Shown one piece after another: positions 1-11,060 of a DNA stretch of 64,000 nucleotides. A program made the position numbers and the translations under genes. The notes beneath the pieces are model-generated. The model saw only the letters and a list, made by a program, of their open reading frames with translations. It was not told the DNA's origin and did not search any database. Source of the DNA: Przewalskia tangutica (Eukaryota > Streptophyta > Magnoliopsida > Solanales > Solanaceae); assembly GCA_029844215.1 (NCBI GenBank), contig CM056733.1, positions 51,225,142 to 51,289,141 of the forward strand. Reading direction: 5' to 3'. How positions within the stretch are numbered: the stretch's first letter is position 1; every line of letters starts with the position of its first letter.

Positions 1-217
1 ACTGTTCCCGGTCGCGGAACTGAAGGTCCAAACATCGTGGCCGCAGTAGGAACTGCCGCCGCCGTGCTAAAACTCTGCTGGGGCTAGTGACGTCGCAGAA
101 CTCCCCGAATGAAGCACTATCCTAGGTAATGATTTGGCCTGTGCCCTCGCCACCCTCTGAACTCTACTCGACTCCTACGCTTTCCCCGTGGGCCCGGGTT
201 GCCCTACGCGGAGGCAT
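1..217 (-). pseudogene. gag N-terminus of element A, broken
   Basis: The start codon at 217 (minus) opens MPPRRATRAHG, the same start as the gag of int2 (MPPRRATVAQRG) and C (MPLRKATRAQKS). It lies about 190 nt after the primer site, as in the other copies. The frame stops after 17 codons, and the rest to position 1 is not open in one frame. The sister copies differ from it by many small changes at CAG/CTG/CCG sites, so the break may be an assembly error rather than a mutation. Gag would form the particle that packages retrotransposon RNA, but this copy could not make it as read. Confidence 0.6.
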
Positions 218-406
218 AACGATAAGGGAAATAATTTCGTCAGAGGGTCCAACTAACAACACAGCTCTAAGGCACGATCTCAGAGTGAGAAGAATAGAAA
301 CCAATCCTAAATACCCTATAGCCTCCTGATTATTGGTGTGGTGCACAACACACCGATAATCAAGACTTCATCGGATACGGTCAGAGACACTTTCCGAGGA
401 TTAAGC

Positions 407-417
407 GCTCGATACCA
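407..417 (-). other. Primer binding site of element A, one base short
   Basis: It reads GCTCGATACCA on the plus strand, against GCTCTGATACCA in element M (26661-26672), which is the complement of TGGTATCAGAGC, the usual site for plant initiator-Met tRNA. The missing T lies in a CTG triplet. Element B lacks the same base. Confidence 0.75.
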
Positions 418-421
418 CTTT

Positions 422-3400
422 TGTCACGACCGAACTGGCCCGTGGATCGTGCCTTACCCGGGCACCACTAGTGATACAACATCGAGTAATCAGCGGAACA
501 TAATACATACATGAAACAAATGAAGTACAAAGCAAGAATTTGAGGAAAACTTGCCTTTCGTATATAAATAACAACTCTTACAAATGAGCAGTTTAATCCT
601 TTTTACAAACCCCGCCACAACAAGATTTACTGCACTTCTAAGAAAAAGATACGACAATAATGGCGGACAGTGGCCCGCCATACCCCGAATGTAAATACCT
701 ACAACGACAGGGGACTATACTAAGATAAGCCTCCGAGAACGGAGCTTTCCCAAACGCCGAATCGTGACCCTAAGAGCGAGGATCAACGATCGTGTACCTT
801 TACTGCGCATGAACGCAGCCCCGGGCGAGGTCGCATAACAGTACCGGTATGCGAATCGAAAATATCATAAATGAAATCATAGTAGTCTATATAAAGCAGA
901 GACATGTATGATAACCAAACTACGATTCACAATAAATAGCGGTCATATCAAGTCGTGACTCGCGCCGAAGTCATCACTCAAATACATAAATATGGGTATC
1001 ACGCCCACAACATCAATCATGCCCGTGGAAAACCTTACTCACCGGCGATCGATGATAGAAAAGTACCAAGGAACACACATGAACAATGGGTCCCACTGTG
1101 CCCAAATAAAGCGATGCGAGGTAAATCGAAGGCATAGCCGACTACTAACACCCACAGTACTAACAAGGTCGTAAACTGAATCATGATATCTGTCTAGACC
1201 GTCACATGATCAAAGTTGGTCACTCGCCCGCAATATCAAATGTGCGCGTCTAGCCCTGGAACTCCCCGCAGCTCCGCATAGGCCAATCTCATAGGCCCGC
1301 ATGAGGTATAACCCCGCATCGAGGGTAGCTACTCCCAAGATCGCCCCGACTCGCGACCGCGTGGCCACATGCACCGCATGACCATAAAGGCCGCACACTA
1401 ACACGGAACTCTCGTAGCTCGCATAGGCCCCGTGACCCGCGTGAGGTATTCTCGAATCATGGTCCTGCATCACCGAGTCTACCCCAGACGGAGGGCAGCT
1501 TAACCCCCGGAAACACGGTGAGTGGTATAATACCAACATAACAGTTTATCGTTTAAACATCATAAGCACAATCAAGGGAAAATCCCTTTACACAAACATC
1601 ACATAATACTAACACACGTAGCATCCTAATATGATTACTTATCAAATCAACACGAAGGTATTACAAGGCTATCACAAACCAACACAATCCAGTTATACAC
1701 ACAAGGTACATTCTATTGTATGATTAACAAGATCGAGTATCTATTCTCAAAGTACTTCATACATTATCTTTTAAAAGATACGTTACGTTTACAAAAGTCA
1801 CACAATACCCGTAGTATATGAAAACTAGAGCGATTATCTTTTGAAGTAAAGCAAAACACTTCTCTTTGTAAAACACTTCTCTTACTTTAGGAAGGTTTCG
1901 TAGTTCATAGTCTTATTCATTTAAGAATATAATTCTCTTTTAAACTATCTGAGAAACATAAGCCTTATATGTGAGTAGGATATTCTTGTTTATAACAATC
2001 TTATTACAGCAGCCATGATCTAGGAAATATCATTTTGTCTCATCTTAGCTTCTATGCAGATGGAAGTTTCTACTGGTTTTAATAATACTTAATCAAAACA
2101 TTTCCTTTTATTAACGCTGCGATGGTTTGTCGATACACATTCGATTTCAAATCAAGAAACATTCTTAAGCCGTTATACCTAACTTCCCATAAAGCTAGTA
2201 TAACTCTTAAGTTTTCAAAAACCAAGTATTACTTCTTCTTTCGAAATGATTCAAAAATCTTTTGAAAAACTTCAAGTTCTTTATTAACACATAACAAGCC
2301 AGTTATAGTTCAAATCGATTACTTTTAAAACCACAAGTATTTTCTTACCAACATAAAGTCGTTATAACCAACTTCCCATAAAGCCGTTATAACACTTTAT
2401 GTTTTAAACCAATCAAATACATTTAGCACATGCGTCTACCGTACTACATAGTTCACACATATCATGCTGTAAGAGATAGGAAGAGGTTCACATACCTCGC
2501 GACGAGTATCGACTAATAGCAAAACGCTCAAGTACCTCCAACCGCGGCTACTCCTTAAGCCAAGTAGATCGCGCCACGCGTAGTACTCAACCTATAAGGC
2601 CACAAGGCGCTTATTAATATTTAGATCCCTACGAGAACATTCTACGTAAAATTCGCGACTCTCCCGCAACACAGCGTAAATCTCCTCGCTTTATCGAGGC
2701 CGCCACCAAGCCAACCAGGGGTTATACATCTAACCCGAGCGGTACAATTCTACTCCACGTAAAAGCTACACAAGTCTCATGTGTGATACGCCTTATGTAA
2801 ATACTGATTCGACTTTCTTTCAAAAGGTTTCTTATTATTCAGCTTAAGTCAAAAGACATTGCCGATAACTACGTTCGCTATATATAGTATACTTCAACTA
2901 TATAATCATACAACATGTAATTTCCAATTACAATAGAGGGACAAGATATTTACCTCGATAAGCCCATAATTATCCGAGTTTAAATGTCGATCCCGAGCAA
3001 GGTTTAGCTCCTACTCCGGCGCTCCAACCCGCTCCAAACAACCCTTAGAAGTTCTAACCAACTTCTACTTATTACTTCAACTAACCATGGAGATTTTCCT
3101 TAGGTTTCGGTTTTGTGACTAAGGGAAGTATAAGAGTATTTCTGTGCTTTTAGTATAAGTATAACATTAGAATACTACAATGTATACTGCTCAGGTAATT
3201 TGGTCATTATAACAATACTTTTGAGAGTATTTCTCACAAGAGTGGTGTATTTATACGAAAACTACTAGGCTAGGGGTACCCCACTACCACACTACTAGGA
3301 GGGAGAGGGCTCTCGCCAAGGGGCCTTTCAAAGGGGGAGAGGCTCTTGGGCGAGAGTCAACAAGAGGGGAGAGAGAGGGATTTTAACACTTAGAAGATTT

Positions 3401-3854
3401 GTGGAAAGGATGAAGAATTCATCAAAGGGAGAGGGGTATTTATAGCACAAGCCAAGGCCAACCAATGGCCAAGATCTTGCCAAGTGCATAGCAAGTGTAG
3501 GGCCAAGATCTTGCCAAGTGCACACTAGCCAACTACCACAAAAAATATCCTACCAACCCTTGACCACAAAGGCCACACTTTCGGCCACCACAATTTCCGC
3601 CCAAGGTGTTCCAATGAGAGGGTGACAAGTGTCGCCCTCTTGTTGGTCCAAAATGTTTCGTCTCTCGGAAAAATCCGCAAAAATTAAAAATGACATAGCC
3701 GGAAATTCCCATACGAAAGCTGTGAAAACGTTTCGTCTAAAAACGACTCTAACCGGGTGTTGTGAACAAAGTTAATTCGGCCAAGCCTAATTCTCAAGTT
3801 CAAATTTTCTACGTACGTCCTTACGTACATACTCTGGAAATACGGGGTATAACA
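422..3854 (-). mobile_element. Element A, 5' LTR (3.43 kb), Ty3/gypsy type
   Basis: On the minus strand it begins TGTTATACCCCGTA (3854) and ends GTGACA (422), TG...CA, and is followed by primer site and gag leader, so it is the 5' LTR. It is homologous along its length to LTR B (6572-9854) and to N. The 5-bp flank at 3855-3859 (GTTAG) is half of the expected target duplication; the other half is outside the window. Small ORFs inside it show no protein similarity I recognise. Confidence 0.85.
3437..3444 (-). promoter_or_regulatory. TATA box of LTR A
   Basis: TATAAATA on the minus strand, about 410 bp into the LTR from its 5' end. The same motif sits at the matching place in LTRs B, N, LTR4 and F, marking the likely Pol II start for the element RNA. 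Confidence 0.6.
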
Positions 3855-4226
3855 GTTAGGCAAGTGTAAGGCCAAGATCAAGCCAAGTGCACCTTATCCA
3901 TCTACCACCAAAATATCCTACCTAACCCTTGACCAAGAATCAACACAAAAAACGTGTCATTGATGCCTTTGCCGTCCACTTCTCACGCCCAATGTGAGGG
4001 TGACACATGTCACCCTCCCGTTGGTCCAAAATGTTTCGTCTCTCGGAAAAATCCGCAAAAATTATAAATGACATAGCCGGAATTTTCCCTACGAAAGTTG
4101 TGGAAATGTTTCGTCGAAAAACGACTCCTATCGGGTGTTGTGTACAAATTTCGAAACTTGCCTAACTTAAGGCTCAAATTATTATCGACGCCTCACGTAC
4201 ATACTCTGGAAATACGGGGTATAACA
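3855..4226 (-). mobile_element. Element B, 3' LTR, first 372 bp only
   Basis: It matches the outer end of LTR B (about 9485-9854) closely and ends GGGGTATAACA at 4226, directly before the polypurine tract of B. It is cut at 3854/3855 by insertion of element A. The remainder of this LTR should lie beyond the left end of A. Confidence 0.85.
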
Positions 4227-4261
4227 TTCTTCCCCCCTTAGAAACATTCGTCCCGAATGTT
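4227..4261 (-). other. Polypurine tract and adjacent stem-loop of element B
   Basis: The minus strand reads TAAGGGGGGAAGAA just before the 3' LTR, the primer for plus-strand DNA. Next to it AACATTCG (4243-4250) and CGAATGTT (4254-4261) form an 8-bp inverted repeat. The same arrangement is found in C, M, int1 and int2. Confidence 0.75.
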
Positions 4262-5199
4262 CCTTCTCAGTCTCAAAACAAACACGTGCCGGTATAGCCT
4301 TTACTACTATACTTACGAAACCAAACATGCCACACCTGGCCACAAAAAATAACATGCGCGCGAAAACCCGAATCCAAGCCAACAAGGAATCACCTCTGTT
4401 TCACAAAAGTTCCCACCAAGGTCTAAAAATATAATCCCTTCGCACCTTCATTTCTCAAAAGAAACGATCACACACGTTCACTTCTCCCCTATCTCGTTGT
4501 ACCCTTCGCGAACACTCGAACTCTTTCTAGTATCCGTCACACTTCCACAGCGTTTCGTTTTCCAACCCTTGGAGTTACTACCTCCAAACTTGGTCATCTT
4601 ACTAACCTCGATTTCCTCTAAGGCCATTCTCGCCTTCACGAACCGATTCTCGGTCGAGCGTATCCACGAACTCATACGATGGTCATCTAAACTTGGGCCT
4701 AGCACCCTCGTGACTTGCCACCGGGCGACCACCCAGAGCTGACCCCACTGAAGCAGTGCGGGTTGGCCCGCAACATGGCCCCAACCCGACCCACTTAACG
4801 CATCACGCTCTTGTTTCCCGATCCGGAACAATCTTACCTATACAGGTCATGAAAGCTACCACTTCCATTTTACACTACCCAAGGGATTCTCCCAGAACAC
4901 ATTTATACGCAACCAAGTATTTCAACAAAGACTAACCGTAAAATCTTTTATTCAAGATGACCTTACCTCTAAGGTCTCAACACGAAATATTCTAAGGTTC
5001 ACGCCTTCCATGCCCCCATACATATCCTTTCAACTAACCATACTTCCTAACTCATAACCAACATAACGCTATCCGAACGTAGCACACAATAAGAAGGTTA
5101 TTATATCATGCATACAAATCTCTAGAGGGTTAAGGATATACCTGAATCTACCGCTCCACTCTAATCATAAGCACGCTGCAGGCGCATATACAGAAGGCG

Positions 5200-6371
5200 A
5201 TGAACTCGCCATCGATCCGTGGCCGAGTCATTCTGTTTGCATCCTTCCTACTAGACAGTCATATGGCCCTCGACGGCCGCAGAAAACAAGCACCCGAAAA
5301 AGACGACATTCCCGATGGCGCTCGCCACATCGCGTACACCGAGGAAAACTCAACCCGATGGCTAGAACCCATGTATATCTGTGAACGAAGCCCCGAGCTC
5401 GACCGGCTCGAATACCACAGAATGTCCCGACGATCGCGGGGACCACTCTGTCTTGGTGGAGGTACATAACTAGATCGGCACGAGGCGGTCCGCCTCGAAA
5501 GTTACCAAAGGACCCTGCTGCTCGCCTCTTCTGCGATCTCGGTCATTCCGCCGACCTCTCCGTGCCTCACATCCTAGTGCATGAGCTTGCACGCGGCAAT
5601 GTCCATGCCCTGAAGAGCTACACCCGTACAAGCCTCGCCAAGTAATCGCCCAGCCGGTGGCGTGGCGGTGTACTCTCCTCCAAATCGGCTACCACAACGG
5701 AACATACCGAGCTAATGAGTCGAAATCCATTGTACTCTCTAACCGCCCGCCTGCCCCGCCTCAACGCCATAAATTGCCGCCCGAGCCCTCCTCATCTGGG
5801 GGCAAGAAATGTGCAAGAAAAGCCCTTGAGAACTCGCCCCATACTTTGGAAGTGCATGTTCTTCCCGACAACTCCCACGAATCAAAATAGCCAATCGCAG
5901 ATTACGCGGTGATGCGAACCCAATACCACCGACTCGCCTGCGAGACTCGATCACTCATGATCCAGAGCTGCTTGGATAAACTCCCGAGGGTCATCCTCGC
6001 TCTCGATCCATAGAACATCAAGCGGGCTACAACTCGTAAAGTCACGTAGCCTCAAACCGCTCGCCGGGGTGAACTACGGTGCTCGGGCTGGAATCGCTGA
6101 TCCATTTATCCTCATATCTGCCACGACCACGCCAGAATCGCCATCTCCTTGTACCCGTCTCATCTGCTTCCAGCCGGGGCCGAGGCTCAGTATCAGTAGT
6201 CTCGCAGCCCACCGCTGCGCTAAACTCTGGCTGGTCTTTGGTGGTGTCGCGAAACTCGCCGTCGGCATCGTCTCAGTGCATCGACGGCTCGCGCTCGTAC
6301 TCCTATGTATCTCACTAACACTCCTTCGATCGCCTTGCCCATCTGGGCTCAGGTTGCCTTACGCGAGGCAT
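5200..6371 (-). pseudogene. gag of element B, frameshifted
   Basis: The start at 6371 (minus) reads ATGCCTCGCGTAAGG, at the usual distance from the primer site. A gag core is readable at 5791-5877 as WELSGRTCTS followed by VWGEFSRAFLAHFLPPDE. This matches the W-x-EF-xx-F-xx-F-P pattern of the plant retrotransposon gag family (PF03732, assigned from memory). A degraded CCHC knuckle region follows at about 5280-5400 (minus), where CTRCGERHREC is visible. The pieces lie in different frames, so the copy is not translatable as read. Many differences from sister copies fall on CAG/CTG/CCG triplets, so some frameshifts may be technical. No pol follows. Confidence 0.7.
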
Positions 6372-6556
6372 AATCGTAAAGGAAAGGAATACGTCGAGGG
6401 TCCAACTTATCACACCTTCAGGGCACGATCTCGAATGAGAAGAATGGAAACCAATCCTAAATGTCCTATAGCCTCACGATTATAGATGGTGCACAACACA
6501 CCGATAATCAAGACTCTACTAGACACGGTGCTGTAGACACTTTCCGAGGACTAATC

Positions 6557-6567
6557 GCTCGATACCA
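6557..6567 (-). other. Primer binding site of element B, one base short
   Basis: GCTCGATACCA on the plus strand, with the same missing T as in element A. It lies 5 bp inside the internal region next to the LTR end at 6572. Confidence 0.75.
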
Positions 6568-7062
6568 CTTTTGTCACGACCGAACCGGGCCCGTGGATCG
6601 TGCCTACCCCGCACCCTAGTGATACAACATCGAGAAAATCAGCGGAAATAAAAACATGAATATGAATTAAGAGACAAGATAAATAAGCAAAGCAACCAAA
6701 ACAGTTGCCTTCATCATATATACATAAATACCCAACAGTTATCCTTTTTACAAACCCCGCCACAACAAGCATGCACTTCTAAGATTTTTACAATGGTATG
6801 ACGGGACGGGGCCCCGCCATACCACGAATGTATAAGAATCTCTGCACTGTGGTAACATACCAAAAGATAAGCCTCCCAAGAAATGGGGCTTCCCGACACG
6901 CTGAACTGTGATCCTATGAGCGAGGATCCACAACCGATGTACTTCCACCTGCGGTATGAACGCAGCCCGGCGAGGTCCGCATAACAGTACAAGTATGTGA
7001 AATCAGAAAAGCGTCAAATGAAATCATAATAGTCTATATAAAGCGGGAGACATGTATGATAA

Positions 7063-7295
7063 CGGATGAAATACGTGTCCCGCCATTCCGTGGACTCGTG
7101 TATAATCGATAAAATACGTGTCCTCGCCATCTCGTGGGACTCGGTGTAAAATCGGATGAAATCGTGTCCTCGCCCATCTCGTGGGACTCGGTGTATAATC
7201 GGATGGAATACGTGTCCTCGCCATCTCGTGGGACTCGGTGTATAATCAAATGAAATACGTGTCCTCGCCATCTCGTGGGACTCGGTGTAGAATCG
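7063..7295 (-). repeat. Tandem array, about 47-bp unit, five copies
   Basis: Units of the type GTGTCCTCGCCATCTCGTGG then GACTCGGTGTATAATC repeat about five times within LTR B. Period and copy number differ from the other LTRs at this place. The ORFs that run through it on the minus strand are products of the repeat. Confidence 0.8.
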
Positions 7296-7358
7296 TTCAT
7301 AACAAATCAACCTACCTCCATCGAGAGACGCGGGGTACAGAAATACAACAAAGGCTAT

Positions 7359-7480
7359 CACAACAAGCATAGGCAAGTTTCACAACAACAAGCATAGGCA
7401 AGCTTCACAACAACAAGCATAGGCAAGCTTTACAACAACAAGCATAGGCAAGCTTTACAACAACAAGCATAGGCAAGTTA
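7359..7480 (-). repeat. Tandem array, about 25-bp unit, five copies
   Basis: ACAACAAGCATAGGCAAG recurs five times with small changes between units (CTTC, CTTT, TTTC). It lies directly beside the 47-bp array in LTR B. Confidence 0.85.
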
Positions 7481-9434
7481 TACACAACTCAAAGTACTTT
7501 CATTTTATGCCAAAGTCCGGGTTTTAACCCTAAAGTACTACGTACGTTAAATTCCTTTTAAAGATCCATTTCTTTTACAAAGGTCACCCGATACCCGTAG
7601 TATAAAAATAGAGTGACTAACATTGTTAAGTAAACCAAAATGCTTTCCTTTGTAAAATCAAGTAACAACCTTATTTTCCAAACGTTCAAGTTTGCCTAAT
7701 TTCAAATGCTGAAGTTTCTCTTTTTAGAAAAGGTTTTGTAGTTCATAGTTTAATCCTTTAAAACATAATTCTCCTTTAAACGTTTTGAGAAACATATGTC
7801 TTATATGTGAGTAGGTTATTCTTGTTTATAATCAATCTTATTAAGCAGCCATGATATAGGAAATGTAATATCATTTTGTCTCATCTTAGCTTCTATGCAG
7901 ATGGAGGTTTCTACTGGTTTTAATACCATACTTCATTATTCAATACATTTTCCTTTATTAACGATGCAGTGGTTTGTCGATACTCATTCTGATTTCCTAA
8001 ATCAGTAAAACATTATTCCTTTTAAAACCAAGTACTCATTACTCACGAATGAGGTTTCACACTTTTAACAAAATTCATATCAATACCATTAAGTCAAGTC
8101 TCTTATCTTAAAAAAAAATCAGTAAACCATTCTTTTTATCACTCTTAAGACGTTATACCTAACTTCCCATAAAGCTAGTACAACTCTTATGTTTTCAAAG
8201 CCAAGTATTACTCTTCTTTCCAAAAATGTCTTTTTGAAACACTTCAAGTTCTTTATTACTACACATCAAATCCGTTATAAGTCAAATCAGTTACCCTTTG
8301 AAACCACAAAGCATTTTCTTACCTACATAAAGCTGTTATAACCAACTTCCCATAAAGCCGTTATAACACTTTATGTTTCAAACCAATCAAATACATTAAA
8401 CACATGTACGTCTACCGTACTACATAGTTATACACATATCATGCTAGAACAGATAGGAAGAGGTTCACATACCTCGCGACGATTATCGACTAATAGCAAA
8501 GTGCTCCAAGTACCTCAAACCGCTGGCTACTCCTAAGCCAAGTAGATCACGCCATACGTAGTACTTCAACCTATAGAGGCCACAAGGCGCCTATTAACAT
8601 CCTAGATCTCACTGTAGAATATTCTACGTAAAAATTCGGCGACTCTCCCCGCAATGGCGTAAGTCTCCTCCTCTATCGAGGCCGCTACCAAGCCAACCGG
8701 GGTTTGCACGCCTAACCGGACGTGTACAATTCTACTCACGAGAATACTACACTAGCTCATCTGAATACACCCTATGTAATTACAGTTCAGTTCACTTCTT
8801 AAAATTCAGGCTTAAGTCGCAAGACATTGTCGTAAGTATTATTCAGGCTTAAGTCAAAAGTCATTGCCGCACAAATATGTTCAATTCTATATATAGTATA
8901 CTTTAACTATATATTCCTATAAAATGTAATTTTCGATTACAACAGAAGGTCATGAGTGTTTACCTCGATAAGCCCAAAATTATCCAAGTTATATGTCGAT
9001 CCTGAGCAAGGTTTAGCTCCTACTCCGCTCCTCCGACGCCTCCAACCAACCCTTAGAAGTTCTAACCAACTTCTACTTATAACTTCAACTACGTGAAGAT
9101 TTACTTAGGTTTTCGTTTTGTGGATCGAGGAAGTATAATAGTATTTTTGGGCTTTGTATGAGTGTAACCTTGGGAAAACTACAAGGTATTTGGGCTAAGG
9201 TATTTGGGCATTATAACAATACTGAGAGTATTTCTATACCACAAAGGGGGTATTATACGAAGACAACTAGTCTAGGGGTACCCTACGGCTAACCTCTACA
9301 AAGGGAGGGGATACTTTCGCCAAGGGCCTTCTCAAAGGGGAGGGTGTGGTGGACGAAAGAACAAGAGGAGGAGTATTTTAAGACTTAGATAGATTGCTCA
9401 AGTTTGGATGAAATAACTCTTCAACTTAGAGGGG

Positions 9435-9442
9435 TATTTATA
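9435..9442 (-). promoter_or_regulatory. TATA box of LTR B
   Basis: TATAAATA on the minus strand, at the same offset from the LTR start as in LTR A. Confidence 0.6.
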
Positions 9443-9854
9443 GGTCAAGGAATGGCCAACCAATGGCCAAGATCCATCCAAGTGTTAGGCAAGTGTAAGG
9501 CCAAGATCAAGCCAAGTGCACCTTATCCATCTACCACCAAAATATCCTACCTAACCCTTGACCAAGAATCAACACAAAAAACGTGCCATTGATGCCTTTG
9601 CCGTCCACTTCACGCCCAATGTGAGGTGACACATGTCACCCTCCCGTTGGTCCAAAATGTTTCGCCTCTCTAAAAATCCGCAAAAATTATAAATGACATA
9701 GCCGGAATTTTCCCTACGAAAGCTGTGGAAACGTTTCGTCGAAAAACGACTCCTATCGGGTGTTGTGTACAAATTTCGAAACTTGCCTAACTTAAGGCTC
9801 AAATTATTATACGTACGCCCTCACGTACATACTCTGGAAATACGGGGTATAATA

Positions 9855-10034
9855 TTATCAATAATTTCTAGGTTTATCAGTTGCGACGTCCCCTGTCGAT
9901 TCTCAACTGGATTCGGGTGGTAGGCATTCTACACTAGCGACCTTCATTCTGTACTTTGTTAGACAGGGTTTTGAAGGTTATAGGTGATATGTTGGACAGC
10001 ACCAATAGGTGGGGGTGATGCCCCATTGCTTCTA
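9855..10034. other. Spacer between element B and the unclassified frame
   Basis: No gene or repeat recognised. It may be the downstream part of the same retroelement fragment as 10035-11060. Confidence 0.4.
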
Positions 10035-11060
10035 TTAGGAGTGGCCAGCAAAGCCTGCAACCTGAGCTCCTGGAATGGCTAACCGAACCTGAAGATAAGG
10101 TGGAATAGTATTTCATGGATGCTCTCCTCGGATGTCGGCCATTCTTAGAAAGTTTACGCTTTCTGGAATGTATGGATTGGGTACCGGCAATGACTGCTGG
10201 AATGGTAACCCACTGTAAACAGCGTCACCAAATAGCCAAACTAAGTCATAGCAAGGGGCCATCAGATGCCAATTCGATTGACCAATATTGTTCACCTGCA
10301 TCATAGAGTCATTCATGGAAACGTATGGCATAACGGGCGGCAATCCAAAGTGAGCCTATACTGGTCTCCGGGCTGTATTAATTTGCCCATACTGCAGACT
10401 CGATTGGTCAGGTGGCAAACTCTGGCCCCCAAGATTCGGCGACGACCATACAGTGTGCTGGTTTCCAGGCGATTGGACTTGTGTTCCTAGGTGTGCTATC
10501 GGTTGCACCTGAGTAGACACTGGCTGATGCACATGCGGCTGAGGAACAACACTGGGAGTCACAGTCTCATACTGAACAACACTCGTCAGAGGGATGACAG
10601 AACTAGCTGAACATTCTCCTGGGTGCATTCGGTCAGTTTCCATCTCCCTCGCTTGCTGAACCTCATTATGTACTATTGGCTTCACAATGTCAGACAATTG
10701 TTTAGAAACTTGGTACATAATGTCGTGGATCTCCAAGTCAATCTGTTGTCTAATGAAAGACGTGGTTATTATGGTTAGACATTCAGATTGACCAGAGTCT
10801 TCCACCGTTTGGATTGGTGGAGGAAGTGGAGGGGTATAAATCGATATAGGCATACCCGAGGAGGATGTTGGTTCGTTGTTCCTTCTGCGACGATTTTGTT
10901 TAGGATATGGACTGGACTCGAGGTTCATTTTCTTACCGGACCTTAAGCGCATATGCCATGAATGATCCTGACCTAGAGAATCAAACTTCGCTATTAATTC
11001 ACCTATGGTCCCACTGGGAGTGCCAAATTTGTTCTCGTCCCGAATTCTACCTTCTTCCAT
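10035..11060 (-). pseudogene. Unclassified gag-leader-like reading frame
   Basis: From 11060 (minus) one frame stays open for 234 codons to a TAG at 10356-10358. It continues in the same frame to a TGA at 10113-10115 and then to a TAA at 10035-10037. The protein begins MEEGRIRDENKFGTPSG, has a basic stretch (RLRSGKK, KQNRRRRNN) and then a long Pro/Gln/Val-rich region without cysteine knuckles. Composition and the position of the frame among retroelements suggest the N-terminal leader of a gag from a different Ty3/gypsy lineage, possibly Tat/Ogre, but I do not recognise it firmly. No LTR of its own is visible in 9855-11224. It could also be part of a host gene. Confidence 0.4.

Larger units (their letters stand above)
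1..421 (-). mobile_element. Element A, 5' part of internal region
   Basis: On the minus strand this follows directly after the end of LTR A (GTGACA at 422-427 reversed). It holds a primer binding site, an untranslated leader of about 190 nt and the first part of gag. The leader matches those of elements B (6372-6571), M (26484-26676) and C (14942-15153), including the shared stretch around GGTTTCTATTCTTCTCA. The rest of the element lies left of the window. Confidence 0.8.
4227..6571 (-). mobile_element. Element B internal region (2.35 kb, gag only)
   Basis: Between the polypurine tract (4227-4240) and the primer site (6557-6567) lie gag remnants (about 5200-6371) and then about 950 bp of noncoding sequence. 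The latter resembles the post-gag regions of C (16012-16820), M (25290-25900) and int1/int2. No protease, reverse transcriptase, RNase H or integrase motif is visible in any frame, although a full Tekay-type internal region should hold over 4 kb of pol. Confidence 0.75.
6572..9854 (-). mobile_element. Element B, 5' LTR (3.28 kb)
   Basis: On the minus strand it runs from TATTATACCCCGTA at 9854 (expected TGTTATACC; the second terminal base is changed) to GTGACA at 6572. It is homologous to LTRs A and N. It contains two short tandem arrays (7063-7295 and 7359-7480) that are absent or different in A. Its outer flank is the unrelated spacer starting at 9855. Confidence 0.85.

Noticed and set aside
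4478..4831. 117-codon minus-strand frame
   Set aside because: It lies in the shared post-gag remnant, and related copies in C, M and int1/int2 do not conserve the frame.
6069..6485. 138-codon plus-strand frame
   Set aside because: It is the reverse strand of the gag remnant of element B, whose minus-strand matches to gag are clear.
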